A stretch of DNA of 18,606 nucleotides from Kiritimatiellota bacterium (GTDB lineage Bacteria > Verrucomicrobiota > Kiritimatiellia > JAAZAB01). The position numbers and the translations under genes are program-made. Below are positions 1 to 7,678 of the stretch, piece after piece; positions within the stretch are counted from its first letter, which is position 1; each line of letters starts with the position of its first letter. Under the pieces are notes generated by a model that did no database searches, was not told where the DNA came from, and saw nothing but the letters and a program-made list of their open reading frames with translations. The stretch is taken from the NCBI GenBank assembly GCA_008636095.1, contig VSJD01000098.1:1-18606 (forward strand), in the 5' to 3' direction.

Positions 1-1824
1 GCCCACTACCTGGTCCGCGCGCTTCAACAATGCCGGCGGAAGCGTCAGTCCGCACCGGGCGGCGTTTTCCGGATTGACCACCAGTCGTGTCCGGCTGACC
101 GGCCGGAACGGTATCGTGGCCGGCGATTCGCCGTGCAGGATACGTAACGCCAGATCGGCCATATCCCGGCCAACTTGTTCGTAATCACGCGCCACTGCCA
201 CCGCGGCGCCGCCATTAATTGCCTGGCCACTGACGAACGCCATCAATGGTTTCTGACACCGACGCGCGGCCTGGACGATGCCGGGAAACGACGCGTCGTT
301 AAGATTATCCGTTATCTGGCAAATGGCATCCACCGGTTTGGAGGCCAAGGCCATGGCAGCGTCAGGCACTTCCGTGCTGGTCGAGATGCCGACCGACTCC
401 AGTTCCAGCCCGCCGCGGCGGGCGGCCTCGGCAAGTGAATCCCGGTACAACACGGAATTAATCTCCGCGGGTACAAACAATGTGCCGATCCGCCGCGCGT
501 TTGGCAGGCACTCCTTCACCACCGCCACCATACCAGCAAAGTCACTGAGGGTCGAGATACCGGTTACGTTCGGCAGGTGCTGGGTAACGCTTTGGCCGGC
601 GCCGGCCAGCACAGGATTGCCGACCGCTCCGAACACAATTGGGATATCGCGGACTTTCTGGAGCACCGCCTGCAGGGTGGGCGTGGAAGTGAGTAAAATC
701 AAATCCGGCCGGTCATCGGCGGCGGCGGCGGCCATGGCCATGAGCGTGGCCATATCAGCATGCGCGTTCAGGATTTTAATGTCATATTCGCGGTTCCGGC
801 GCAAACCGTGGTACTCCAGGCGCTCGAAAAATCCCTGGCACGTTTCCTCCACGAACTGCGACTGCACGTAGTTTAGGAAAACCAGACGCCATTTGCGTTC
901 GGGCGGCGCGGCCTGTACCGGCGGACGGCCGATAACTTCATCCGCCCGATCAAGCAGTGATGCCGGGATAGTCAGGCCGCAGGCGGCGGCATTGACCAGG
1001 TTAATCACCAGCCGTGTTTTGCTGACCAGCCGAATGGGAATACGAGCGGGTGATTCGCCGCGCAGGACGCGCGCCGCCAGGTGTGCCGTATCCCGGCCGG
1101 ACTGTTCATAGTCCCGTGCGACCGCCACCACGGCGCCTCCATTGCGGGCTTGGCTGGTGGTAAACCCGAAGAGCGGCAGCTTCGTTTTCTGCACCACGCG
1201 GGTGATGCCCGCAAATGACGCGTCAATGATGTTGCCGATAACCTGGCAGAACCCATCAACATCCTTGCCGGCGAGCGCCATGGCCGCCTCCCAAATTTCC
1301 GAACTCGAGGTCACGGGTATGGCCACCAGGTCGATATTCGCTTTACGCAGGACGGCGGTCATGGTGTCTTTGTTGTAAATGCAGTTGTCCTCGCTGGAGG
1401 CGAAGAGCGTGCCCAGGCGACGGGCGTGGGGCAGACATTCCCGGATGACGCCTCCCATGGTTTCATAATCGCTCATGGTGCAGATGCCGGTTATGTTGGG
1501 AGCATGCTCTTCGAACGAAGGACCGATCCCGGCCAGCGTCGGATTAGCCACGACGGAAAAAACAATCGGGATGTTTTTCACACGCTGGGCGGCGGCCTGC
1601 AGGGTGGGCGTGGAGGTAAGCAGAATCAAGTCCGTGCGATCGCTATTGGCGGCATCCACCATGGCGACAAGATTAGCCATGGTGCCCTGCGCGTTGCTTA
1701 CCTTGAGCTCGTAGTCGTGGCCACGCACCAGCCCTGCCTTGGGGAGCTCGTCCCACAGGCCGCGTTCAAAATCCTCAACGAACGTGGATTCAGCATAATG
1801 CAGCAGGTGTATTTTCCATTTGCG
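1..1824 (-). repeat. Tandem intragenic duplication encoding domains 3 and 4 of the substrate-binding protein (309-codon period)
   Basis: Domain 3 (residues 719-1017, bases 1824-928) and domain 4 (residues 1028-1326, bases 897-1) align throughout with an offset of exactly 927 bp. Near-identical blocks include 'DLILLTSTPTLQA', 'DASF.GI', 'NGGA.VAVARDYEQ.GRD' and 'RKW' at the start of each unit. At the DNA level the stretch ctgcagggtgggcgtgga occurs at 670 and at 1597, 927 bp apart. The junctions carry a related linker ('GRPPVQAAPPERKW' against 'VGRPERKWK'). Domains 1 and 2 are recognisably the same fold but much more diverged, so 3 and 4 look like the youngest duplication. Confidence 0.9.
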
Positions 1825-3978
1825 CTCGGGCCTGCCCACCGACGCGTCCGGCGGAGCCTTGGCGAAGACGGAAGGCTCGGCGCAGGTGGGTGGGGCTGAC
1901 AAGCTCGAGGGTGCCGCAATTACGGGCGCCGCAATTGCAGTTGAGTTTGGCGCTATGACGGATATCGGGATGCCCGTGGTAGATAACTGATCCATGAGCA
2001 GGTCCGCGGGCACTTTGATCCCAAGCCGGTTGGCTTCGTCCCGGTTGATGACGATGGATTTAACCGACACATTGGTCATCGGGATCCCGGCTGGGCTCTC
2101 GCCGCCCAGCACGCGGGCCAAAAGCGGCGCCGCGCCCCGCCCGCTTTCATAATACCCAACACCGATACCCGCCAGGGCTTGGTCGGCCCTTGACGGATCA
2201 TCAGGAAACAGCGGAGTCCGGGCTTTACGGCAAGCCATGACCAGCGCATCAAAACCCTGGTAAACCGTATTGTCGCCGGGGATGTAAACGGCTTGAATCG
2301 GCCGTTCAAGGAGCGCTTGGGTGACTTGAGCCATATCAGCCGTGGTGTTCAGCGTTACCTCCTCAAGACGGATATCCCGTTGCCGGCACAAGTCACGCAG
2401 GACGGTGACCACTTTGACCGAGTTGGCTTCGCTGTTGTTGTAGATTACGCCAAGCCCGGTCAGGTTCGGAATCAGCCGCCGCATTAAATCAAGGGTCTCT
2501 TCCAGGGGCGGGAAAGATCCCACCCCGGTAACGTAGGGCAGATGGTCGGTCCAGGATTTCCCGATACCGGCGGCGATCGGATCAGTTACATAGGTGAAGA
2601 CCACAGGCTTATGCTTGACCATACTGGCGGCGGCCATGAGCACCGGTGTGGTAAATGTGACAATTACATCCACGTCACTGCTGTCCAGGACTTGGATGAC
2701 CGAAGGAATGGTGGCAATTTCGGCCTGTGCGCTGACCCGGCGGACGACCAGGTTACTACCTTCGGTGTAACCAAATTCGCGCAGACCCTCCAGCAGTCCC
2801 TTGGCGGCGGTCTCGTAACCTTGTTCCGGAGCAAAATAGGCGATTCCGATTCGGTAAGTCCGACCTGCGTCCGGGCGCTGTGAGACGGGTGCTGTTGCCG
2901 GCGATGGATTCTTATCGCGCAGGCCTTTGGCATCAATGACGATGGCCGCCGAGCGCATGATCTCCGGCGTGATTTTCCACGGATCACGCATTTTCGCCAG
3001 CGTAACCAGGTTGACGGCCAGCTTTTTGGGCACCATGTTTTCAATCGGCACACTGCGCGGATCGCGCCCGTTGAGGATTTCCACCGCCAGGTTGCCCGTG
3101 GCCTGGCCCACTTCATAATAATTGGCGCCCAGCCCCAGCAGGGCGCCGGTTTGGGCATGATCCGGCGCGTTGGCAAAGACCGGGATGCGCGCTTCCAGGG
3201 CCGGCTTAATCACGGAACCGGCCGTCATCTCCACAATGTTGTCACCCCCGATCCAGAGGGCCTGTGCATCCCTGGCCACCAGGGAGCGGGCCGCCTCCAT
3301 GACCTCGACCGTGCTCTGCACGGGCGCCTCCAGCAGGGTGATGTTCAGTTCTTTGCAGACCTCGCGAGCCAGCACGAGGCAGGCTTCCGAACAGGTTTCC
3401 GATGTGCACCAGACCACGCCGACACGGGCAAGGTCGGGGTAACACTGTTTGGCCAGCCGGAAAACTTCCTTGACGGGCTGGAACGTGCCGATCCCGGTCA
3501 GATGGCGCGGTCGGACGGCAGGACGCTTGCGATCAAATCCCACGCCGGAAAGGTAAGGGTCCGTGACCGTGCCGAACACGTGGACGACCTTGCCTTCCTG
3601 GTTGGCGCCGGCCAGGGTTTGTAAGGCCGGCGTGCTGAAGGTGATGGCCAGGTCGAACCCGCCGCCCACAATGGCTTTGGCAATCGTGTTGGCGGTGGGT
3701 AGATCGGATTCGGCATTAAAGCGCTGGATGAAAACTGTCTTATTCTGAATCAGGTTATGCTTGGCAAAGGCATCCAGACAACCGCGGACGCTGTCATCCA
3801 GGATTTGGCGGCTGGCGAACTGGAAGATGGCCACGCGCGGGAGTTTGCCCCTGGCGGCAGGCGCGGACCCACTGGGCCGCGCCCGCTGGCGGTGTTGCCG
3901 GTCGGATAACAGCAACACCGCCGCGGCAAGCCCAATGAGTGCAATTCCAAGCGCCAGACGTTTAAGAACGTATCCCAT
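1..3978 (-). CDS. Membrane-anchored protein with four tandem ABC_sub_bind substrate-binding domains (partial, runs off left edge)
   Basis: Reading the minus strand from the ATG at 3978 gives 1326 codons with no stop, and the frame is still open at base 1. AGGA at 3985-3988 lies 6 nt before the start. Residues about 4-24 (VLKRLALGIALIGLAAAVLL) form one hydrophobic segment with no lipobox Cys, so it is a signal anchor placing the rest in the periplasm. Four copies of the ABC_sub_bind fold (TrpX-like, PF04392) follow: residues 46-350, 373-665, 719-1017 and 1028-1326. Each carries a D-[LV]-I-x-x-x-[ST]-TP block, an 'xDPxxAGIG'/'xNPxLAGxG' block, a 'P(N)xTGI' block, a Y-E-x-G-R-x-x block and a final G-[ERD]-x-P motif. 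Linkers are Pro/Ala-rich. Family members usually have one ~300-residue domain serving an ABC importer or the sensory half of a signalling protein. No permease or ATPase for import is visible, so a multi-ligand receptor or sensor is the better guess. The C-terminal partner lies outside the window. Confidence 0.93.
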   Translation of the reverse strand, partial: MGYVLKRLALGIALIGLAAAVLLLSDRQHRQRARPSGSAPAARGKLPRVAIFQFASRQILDDSVRGCLDAFAKHNLIQNKTVFIQRFNAESDLPTANTIAKAIVGGGFDLAITFSTPALQTLAGANQEGKVVHVFGTVTDPYLSGVGFDRKRPAVRPRHLTGIGTFQPVKEVFRLAKQCYPDLARVGVVWCTSETCSEACLVLAREVCKELNITLLEAPVQSTVEVMEAARSLVARDAQALWIGGDNIVEMTAGSVIKPALEARIPVFANAPDHAQTGALLGLGANYYEVGQATGNLAVEILNGRDPRSVPIENMVPKKLAVNLVTLAKMRDPWKITPEIMRSAAIVIDAKGLRDKNPSPATAPVSQRPDAGRTYRIGIAYFAPEQGYETAAKGLLEGLREFGYTEGSNLVVRRVSAQAEIATIPSVIQVLDSSDVDVIVTFTTPVLMAAASMVKHKPVVFTYVTDPIAAGIGKSWTDHLPYVTGVGSFPPLEETLDLMRRLIPNLTGLGVIYNNSEANSVKVVTVLRDLCRQRDIRLEEVTLNTTADMAQVTQALLERPIQAVYIPGDNTVYQGFDALVMACRKARTPLFPDDPSRADQALAGIGVGYYESGRGAAPLLARVLGGESPAGIPMTNVSVKSIVINRDEANRLGIKVPADLLMDQLSTTGIPISVIAPNSTAIAAPVIAAPSSLSAPPTCAEPSVFAKAPPDASVGRPERKWKIHLLHYAESTFVEDFERGLWDELPKAGLVRGHDYELKVSNAQGTMANLVAMVDAANSDRTDLILLTSTPTLQAAAQRVKNIPIVFSVVANPTLAGIGPSFEEHAPNITGICTMSDYETMGGVIRECLPHARRLGTLFASSEDNCIYNKDTMTAVLRKANIDLVAIPVTSSSEIWEAAMALAGKDVDGFCQVIGNIIDASFAGITRVVQKTKLPLFGFTTSQARNGGAVVAVARDYEQSGRDTAHLAARVLRGESPARIPIRLVSKTRLVINLVNAAACGLTIPASLLDRADEVIGRPPVQAAPPERKWRLVFLNYVQSQFVEETCQGFFERLEYHGLRRNREYDIKILNAHADMATLMAMAAAAADDRPDLILLTSTPTLQAVLQKVRDIPIVFGAVGNPVLAGAGQSVTQHLPNVTGISTLSDFAGMVAVVKECLPNARRIGTLFVPAEINSVLYRDSLAEAARRGGLELESVGISTSTEVPDAAMALASKPVDAICQITDNLNDASFPGIVQAARRCQKPLMAFVSGQAINGGAAVAVARDYEQVGRDMADLALRILHGESPATIPFRPVSRTRLVVNPENAARCGLTLPPALLKRADQVVG

Positions 3979-4036
3979 GCACGGTCCTATTCATCGTCCG
4001 CACCCATCCGGCGCAACGGTGCGTCCATGTCGCCCT

Positions 4037-4612
4037 TTACATCGTTTGTGCCAGCTTGCGCAGACCGAAAGCCATGATGATCATGGTGATTGCCAGCACC
4101 ACGGCGATGACGCCAACGATTTGCATCAATACCACGGCCGAAACGATCGGCGATTGGATCAGGATAACAGCGAAGATAATTCCAATAATGCCTTCCACGA
4201 GAAGCAACCATTTATGATCGCTCGTCTTCCACAGGCGCATGGCCGTTGCGATGCGCATGATGCCGGTGACCAGGACAAAGAAAGCCATCAGGTATATCAC
4301 GAATGCCTGGGTTACGAGCGCGCTCAGCAGTGGGCTGCTGAAAATGGCGATACCTGCCAGGATATAGAATATGCCGCCCAGGAGTGCCAGCCAGCGGGAG
4401 CCGCCCGTATGCCCCGTGATGGCGCTAATGATCAGCAGTACGCCATCCAAAAGGAAAAACACTCCCATCACCTGCACGATTCCGATCAGCATGCAAGCTG
4501 GTTTGAAAAAGGCAAACAGGCCAAGAATGATGGCCAGAATGCCGCGCAAGAGCATGACCCACCAAGCTCCGTGCAGAATCTCTCGAATTGCGCCGCCTTC
4601 TACTGTTGTCAT
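4037..4612 (-). CDS. HdeD family (DUF308) six-helix inner-membrane protein
   Basis: The 191-residue product is almost entirely hydrophobic, with six predicted helices at about 17-37, 41-65, 74-92, 97-120, 134-153 and 158-182. They are arranged as internally similar pairs, as in HdeD. The motifs 'RGILAIILGLFAFF', 'LLDGVLLIISAI' and 'LLGGIFYILAGIAIF' are typical of the family, and the length matches the usual ~180-200. In Escherichia coli HdeD contributes to acid resistance at high cell density, but the molecular activity of the family is not established. The start at 4612 is backed by AAGGGGA at 4619-4625 on the minus strand, 6 nt upstream. It lies 58 nt before the substrate-binding protein gene and 113 nt after the secreted-protein gene, all in one direction, so co-transcription is plausible. 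Confidence 0.88.
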   Translation of the reverse strand: MTTVEGGAIREILHGAWWVMLLRGILAIILGLFAFFKPACMLIGIVQVMGVFFLLDGVLLIISAITGHTGGSRWLALLGGIFYILAGIAIFSSPLLSALVTQAFVIYLMAFFVLVTGIMRIATAMRLWKTSDHKWLLLVEGIIGIIFAVILIQSPIVSAVVLMQIVGVIAVVLAITMIIMAFGLRKLAQTM

Positions 4613-4725
4613 AATGTGTCCCCTTTCTTGTTGTTCGAGCCGGGGCCGACAATCCCCTGCATCTTGTTATAGCGTTAACCTGAATCCGTGATCCACTCCC
4701 GCCGCGTGTTGAATGAAAAGACGAT

Positions 4726-5637
4726 TCAAGGATCGGTAGTAGCGGCCTTTTTACATGACAAGTCAACAAAACCGCGGACAGCGCTGATAAACGCATTAAT
4801 GTCCGTTTTCAACAGAGTCAGCATGGAAGGGTCTATGCCTTGGTTCATTTCCTTGGCCTTGAACAGGACTTGGATTTTGTCGGCGAAACGCGCTTTTTTC
4901 TGTACCAGGATATCCAGGGCGGCGGCAACGGTTTTTTGATCGGGTGGTGTCAGGTCCCGGTTGGATCGGAAAATGGCAACCTGGCTGTCGAAATCCGTGA
5001 GTTTGTTGTCAAACTGAACCGTAGTCATTCGATCGCCGGTAAGCAGGAATTTATGGGCGAGCGCCATGGATTCCACGCTGTCCCATTGCAGGCGGGCGAC
5101 GGCCTCGGCGGCCTTCAGGTCGCGGTTGTCGGTCCCGTAGGTAAGGATCAGGCAATTAAACAGGGCGCGCTCCAGCGCGTCAAAGGTGTAGTTAAAATGA
5201 TCCACACGGGCTGAAAATATGACAATCTCCTGCGGCAAATTATTTGTTTTCGGCGTATTCAGCGACGCCAGCAGGGATTGTGCCCCGGTCTGTGCGAGCG
5301 CCTTAGCCGAGATGACCGTTTCCATTGCCTGGTGAAGGTCCCGGTTGTTGGGCCGTTCCAAAAGGAGATAATTTTTAAGCTCCAGTAGGTTCTTGTCCGC
5401 TTGATTCATGCGGGATGAAAACCCGGCTTCGTGTTCCGGGTCCTTCGTCAGCAGGTAACGGTACGCTTCCCCAATACCGCCCATGGTGTTGCCATAACTG
5501 TCGCCGACCAATTGCATGATCTGGGCATCATCGTCCGTTAATGGCGTATTACGGCCGGGTATCTGGCCGGTTACCGGGAGGGCCATGGCGATAAAGGTTA
5601 GAATAATCACTGCGTACAGGGCAATTTTAGTAGTCAT
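4726..5637 (-). CDS. Secreted helical protein of unknown function
   Basis: The 303-residue product begins with a clear Sec signal: charged MTTK, a hydrophobic core at about 5-21 and a likely cleavage near 'LPVTG-Q' (residue 24). The mature part is predicted almost all alpha-helical with no further membrane segment. It contains amphipathic stretches such as 'NLLELKNYLLLERPNNRDLH', and the second half has 'ALDILVQKKARFADKIQVLF'. This reminds me of the helical-bundle periplasmic sensor modules of chemoreceptors and kinases, but as a free protein without an output domain, and I cannot name a family. Two cysteines are visible ('FNCLIL', 'LSCKK'). A GGAAAC element precedes the ATG at 5637. It sits between the acetyltransferase and HdeD genes, in the same orientation as the four-domain receptor, so a periplasmic accessory role is possible but unproven. 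Confidence 0.7.
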   Translation of the reverse strand: MTTKIALYAVIILTFIAMALPVTGQIPGRNTPLTDDDAQIMQLVGDSYGNTMGGIGEAYRYLLTKDPEHEAGFSSRMNQADKNLLELKNYLLLERPNNRDLHQAMETVISAKALAQTGAQSLLASLNTPKTNNLPQEIVIFSARVDHFNYTFDALERALFNCLILTYGTDNRDLKAAEAVARLQWDSVESMALAHKFLLTGDRMTTVQFDNKLTDFDSQVAIFRSNRDLTPPDQKTVAAALDILVQKKARFADKIQVLFKAKEMNQGIDPSMLTLLKTDINAFISAVRGFVDLSCKKAATTDP

Positions 5638-5716
5638 AATGTTTCCATTTCAAAGCTATTGTTGCGAAAGACAGCTTTTCTAAAACCGACTTAGTTTATG
5701 GATTTTGTTTTCTGCA

Positions 5717-6484
5717 TTAGGGCGTAAAGACACTGCACAAATACAATGGATTTTCCCGAATGCGGCGACCGATTGTTTCCGCCATCGGGTGCGCCTTGAT
5801 AAGCCGCGACTCAGCCTGGCCGACCCGGCCATTAACCTGGATCCCCAGTGCCAACAGCTCCGGCTCAACCCGCGTATATTGACGCCTTAAGCCGGGCATA
5901 TGCGGATAGGTAGGCACTATCCAGGATCGCCCTTCCGTGTCGACGACAGTCGGCTTGAATAAAGCACAGCAGACAGTCGGGGCGCCATTGATATTCTCAA
6001 CCAAATGCAGGGTTGTATTATTGCTATGGGTCACCCCTAAAAGCAGAATACGTCCATCTGCCCGTACCAGTTTGTCATATGGAGAATTTTTACCCACGGA
6101 AACGTCGCAAGCTTGATGGTCTTTCAACAAGTCGGCGGCGCGCGGACCGAATCCGGCTGTGCAATGCGTGGGACTGAGCGAGCGCAACACACCGGGACGG
6201 CGGCGGTAGGTTTCGGTGATCAATCCCATTTCCGAAACGGAGGTGCGCAGGTCAAACACACAGCCGTGGCTCACCAAATCATGCTCGCCGCCTTTTTGAA
6301 ACGAGGGCATCAACAGCGTGCCGTTAATGCCGATGACATCTAACAAAGCGTCGATCACCGTCTCCGCTCCGCTCTCTACCTGGCCCAGCGCGGAAAGGGA
6401 ACTGTGCACTAGCACCGTGTCGCCGGATGCCAATCCCAAGTTTTGAAGATCACGAACAATTATGGCTCTGATTATCGTATCCAT
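5717..6484 (-). CDS. AAC(3)-family (aminoglycoside 3-N-acetyltransferase-like) N-acetyltransferase
   Basis: From the ATG at 6484 the product is 255 residues, close to the ~260-270 typical of the AAC(3)/YokD family. Recognisable family blocks are 'DTVLVHSSLSALGQVESGA', 'TVIDALLDVIGINGTLLMPS', 'VLRSLSPTHCTAGFGPRA', 'SPYDKLVRADGRILLLGV' and 'TTLHLVENI'. The last holds the H-x-x-E arrangement expected at the active site. The family transfers acetyl from acetyl-CoA to amino groups, classically position 3 of 2-deoxystreptamine antibiotics, but many environmental members act on unknown substrates, and resistance cannot be concluded here. The frame is open up to 6616. I chose 6484 because the family homology begins there and a strong promoter at 6520-6548 would lie inside any longer version. 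No Shine-Dalgarno sequence is obvious. Confidence 0.87.
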   Translation of the reverse strand: MDTIIRAIIVRDLQNLGLASGDTVLVHSSLSALGQVESGAETVIDALLDVIGINGTLLMPSFQKGGEHDLVSHGCVFDLRTSVSEMGLITETYRRRPGVLRSLSPTHCTAGFGPRAADLLKDHQACDVSVGKNSPYDKLVRADGRILLLGVTHSNNTTLHLVENINGAPTVCCALFKPTVVDTEGRSWIVPTYPHMPGLRRQYTRVEPELLALGIQVNGRVGQAESRLIKAHPMAETIGRRIRENPLYLCSVFTP

Positions 6485-6519
6485 GAGCAAAGCCTTGCCA
6501 GCGCCTGCCGTTGGATTGA

Positions 6520-6548
6520 AGTATACGGCAGGATTCGGTGGAAGGCAA
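6520..6548 (-). promoter_or_regulatory. Sigma70-type promoter for the AAC(3)-family gene
   Basis: On the minus strand, TTGCCT (6543-6548) is followed by a 17-nt spacer and TATACT (6520-6525). Both hexamers are near consensus and the spacer is optimal. Transcription would begin around 6513, giving a leader of about 29 nt before the ATG at 6484. It could drive the whole minus-strand series through the four-domain receptor. It is predicted from sequence only. Confidence 0.6.
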
Positions 6549-6632
6549 CCTTGTTTCATGTTAATTTTGCATCGCGTCAGTTTGGCGCATCCCGACCGTG
6601 TAGCGCATCGGGACACCCGGCCCGTGCCGACC

Positions 6633-6661
6633 TTGATCTAAAATAAAAATCTTTTTATAAG
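6633..6661 (+). promoter_or_regulatory. Sigma70-type promoter, plus strand, upstream of the potassium-channel gene
   Basis: TTGATC (6633-6638), a 17-nt A/T-rich spacer and TATAAG (6656-6661) fit the -35/-10 pattern. The predicted start near 6668 would leave a ~170-nt leader before the ATG at 6838. With the oppositely oriented promoter at 6520-6548 it makes the 353-bp gap 6485-6837 a divergent promoter region. I see no other gene in that gap. The A/T richness raises the chance of a fortuitous match. Confidence 0.4.
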
Positions 6662-6837
6662 TAAAAAATCGGCGTATGCTCTGCAAATTAATTCCGTGTA
6701 ATACAAGTGTTGGCGAACAACCCGGTCTTGGGGATCATATGAATTCGGAATCAGAACAACGTGTGGCCCAGGTGGTTTGGCCGCGGTGAGCCGATCGTCT
6801 GCGCGCCGGAAGACGCTAATTTATTTGGAGAACTACC

Positions 6838-7152
6838 ATGGAAATTGCTGCGGAATTTTTACGACTGTTTCTGAGGGGTCTTTATTTCACCTTGCCCTTG
6901 TTGGCGATTCTCATATTGATCCTCGTTTTGATCGGCCAGATTGTCGGACGCCACGAAGCCTGGTCAAAATTCGACGCGTTCTACTGGGCGTTCATCACGG
7001 CGTTTACCGTGGGGTACGGTGATTTTCATCCGTGCAAGCGGCTGTCCAAGGGGCTCGCCATCCTGATCGCGCTGGTGGGGGTTATTTTCACCGGCATCGT
7101 CGTTGCCATTGCCCTGCACGCGGCGCAAACCTCGTTCAAAAAATACATTTAA
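6838..7152 (+). CDS. Small two-helix potassium channel (Ion_trans_2, KcsA-like)
   Basis: The 104-residue product has a first transmembrane helix at about 15-37, a pore helix at 46-56, the potassium selectivity filter TVGYGD at residues 57-62, and a second helix at about 72-94. This is the minimal 2-TM pore architecture (PF07885), which functions as a tetramer in the inner membrane. The short C-terminal tail ('AAQTSFKKYI') carries no RCK or cyclic-nucleotide domain, so gating would have to be intrinsic (pH or voltage-like) or by a partner. GGAG at 6827-6830, 7 nt before the ATG, supports the start. The gene stands alone on the plus strand between divergent and convergent neighbours. Confidence 0.88.
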   Translation: MEIAAEFLRLFLRGLYFTLPLLAILILILVLIGQIVGRHEAWSKFDAFYWAFITAFTVGYGDFHPCKRLSKGLAILIALVGVIFTGIVVAIALHAAQTSFKKYI

Positions 7153-7284
7153 GGCGGCGGCGCCAACCATGGATGGTCAAAGCAATATGCGGCATTGATC
7201 TCCTTGCCATCAAAGACGGCAAGCGCATCATCGAAATACACATGGCGGAACGATGAGCATTATGCTCTTATATTTGATGTGGAT

Positions 7285-7587
7285 TCATTTATTCTCTGGC
7301 TGACTCTTTGACAGCGGTTTATTGCCGGCTGTTGTCTCTGGGGCCGTCTTCTGGGTCAGGTCCTTGGCATCGTCCGCGGTGTGACCCTGGCGCCGTATAT
7401 AAACATAAAGCGGATACCAGTAATTGGTACAAAGCCATGCCAGTGCCGCCTGCGCGCTTACAGAGTCACTACAACCTGCCGCTAAAACAACGCTCCAATG
7501 TGTCGTTAAAAAGTATTCCGCACCGGGTTTTGGCCGGGGCGACTCCGTGGCAGGCGCAGGGGCGAGGAGCTTTTTGTGTTGCGGCAT
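7285..7587 (-). pseudogene. Truncated ECF-type RNA polymerase sigma factor (N-terminal remnant)
   Basis: From the ATG at 7587 (a TTG at 7614 is also possible) the product is ~100 residues. Its central part, 'FLTTHWSVVLAAG', 'ALAWLCTNYWYPLYVYIRRQ' and 'GHTADDAKDLTQ', matches the start of sigma-70 region 2 of ECF-like factors common in Verrucomicrobia and Planctomycetes. Just after 'DLTQ', where the family continues with an 'EFF..LL' helix, similarity stops and an unrelated Lys/Thr/Pro-rich tail of ~20 residues ends at a stop. The remainder of region 2 and all of region 4 are absent, and the other two minus-strand frames do not contain them, so this is a deletion rather than a single frameshift. 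It is unlikely to act as a sigma factor. Confidence 0.7.
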
Positions 7588-7678
7588 GCGCGCGGCTCCA
7601 AGAAACGAAGACAATGCGATATGTTACTTGTTGAAATTAAAAAGGGCAATGAATAATTTTTTCTAAAAACGGGTTGTA

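Noticed and set aside
1..3978. Numerous 60-200-codon open frames on both strands across this stretch
   Set aside because: They are shadows of the GC-rich 1326-codon minus-strand frame, which accounts for the protein homology everywhere; none of the shadows resembles a protein.
3761..4672. 303-codon plus-strand frame opposite hdeD
   Set aside because: It lies antisense to the HdeD-family gene, whose six-helix product is convincing. The plus-strand translation is a His/Asp/Gln-rich composition typical of an antisense artefact.
7173..7256. 27-codon plus-strand ORF after the potassium channel ('MVKAICGIDLLAIKDGKRII')
   Set aside because: Its sequence looks somewhat protein-like, but it is very short, the nearest AAGGCGG is 15 nt away and I know no family. 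It could be a remnant; evidence is too thin to list.
7255..7267. gagcattatgctc palindrome as terminator between the convergent genes
   Set aside because: The usable stem is only 5 bp with a 3-nt loop and no clean T-run follows.
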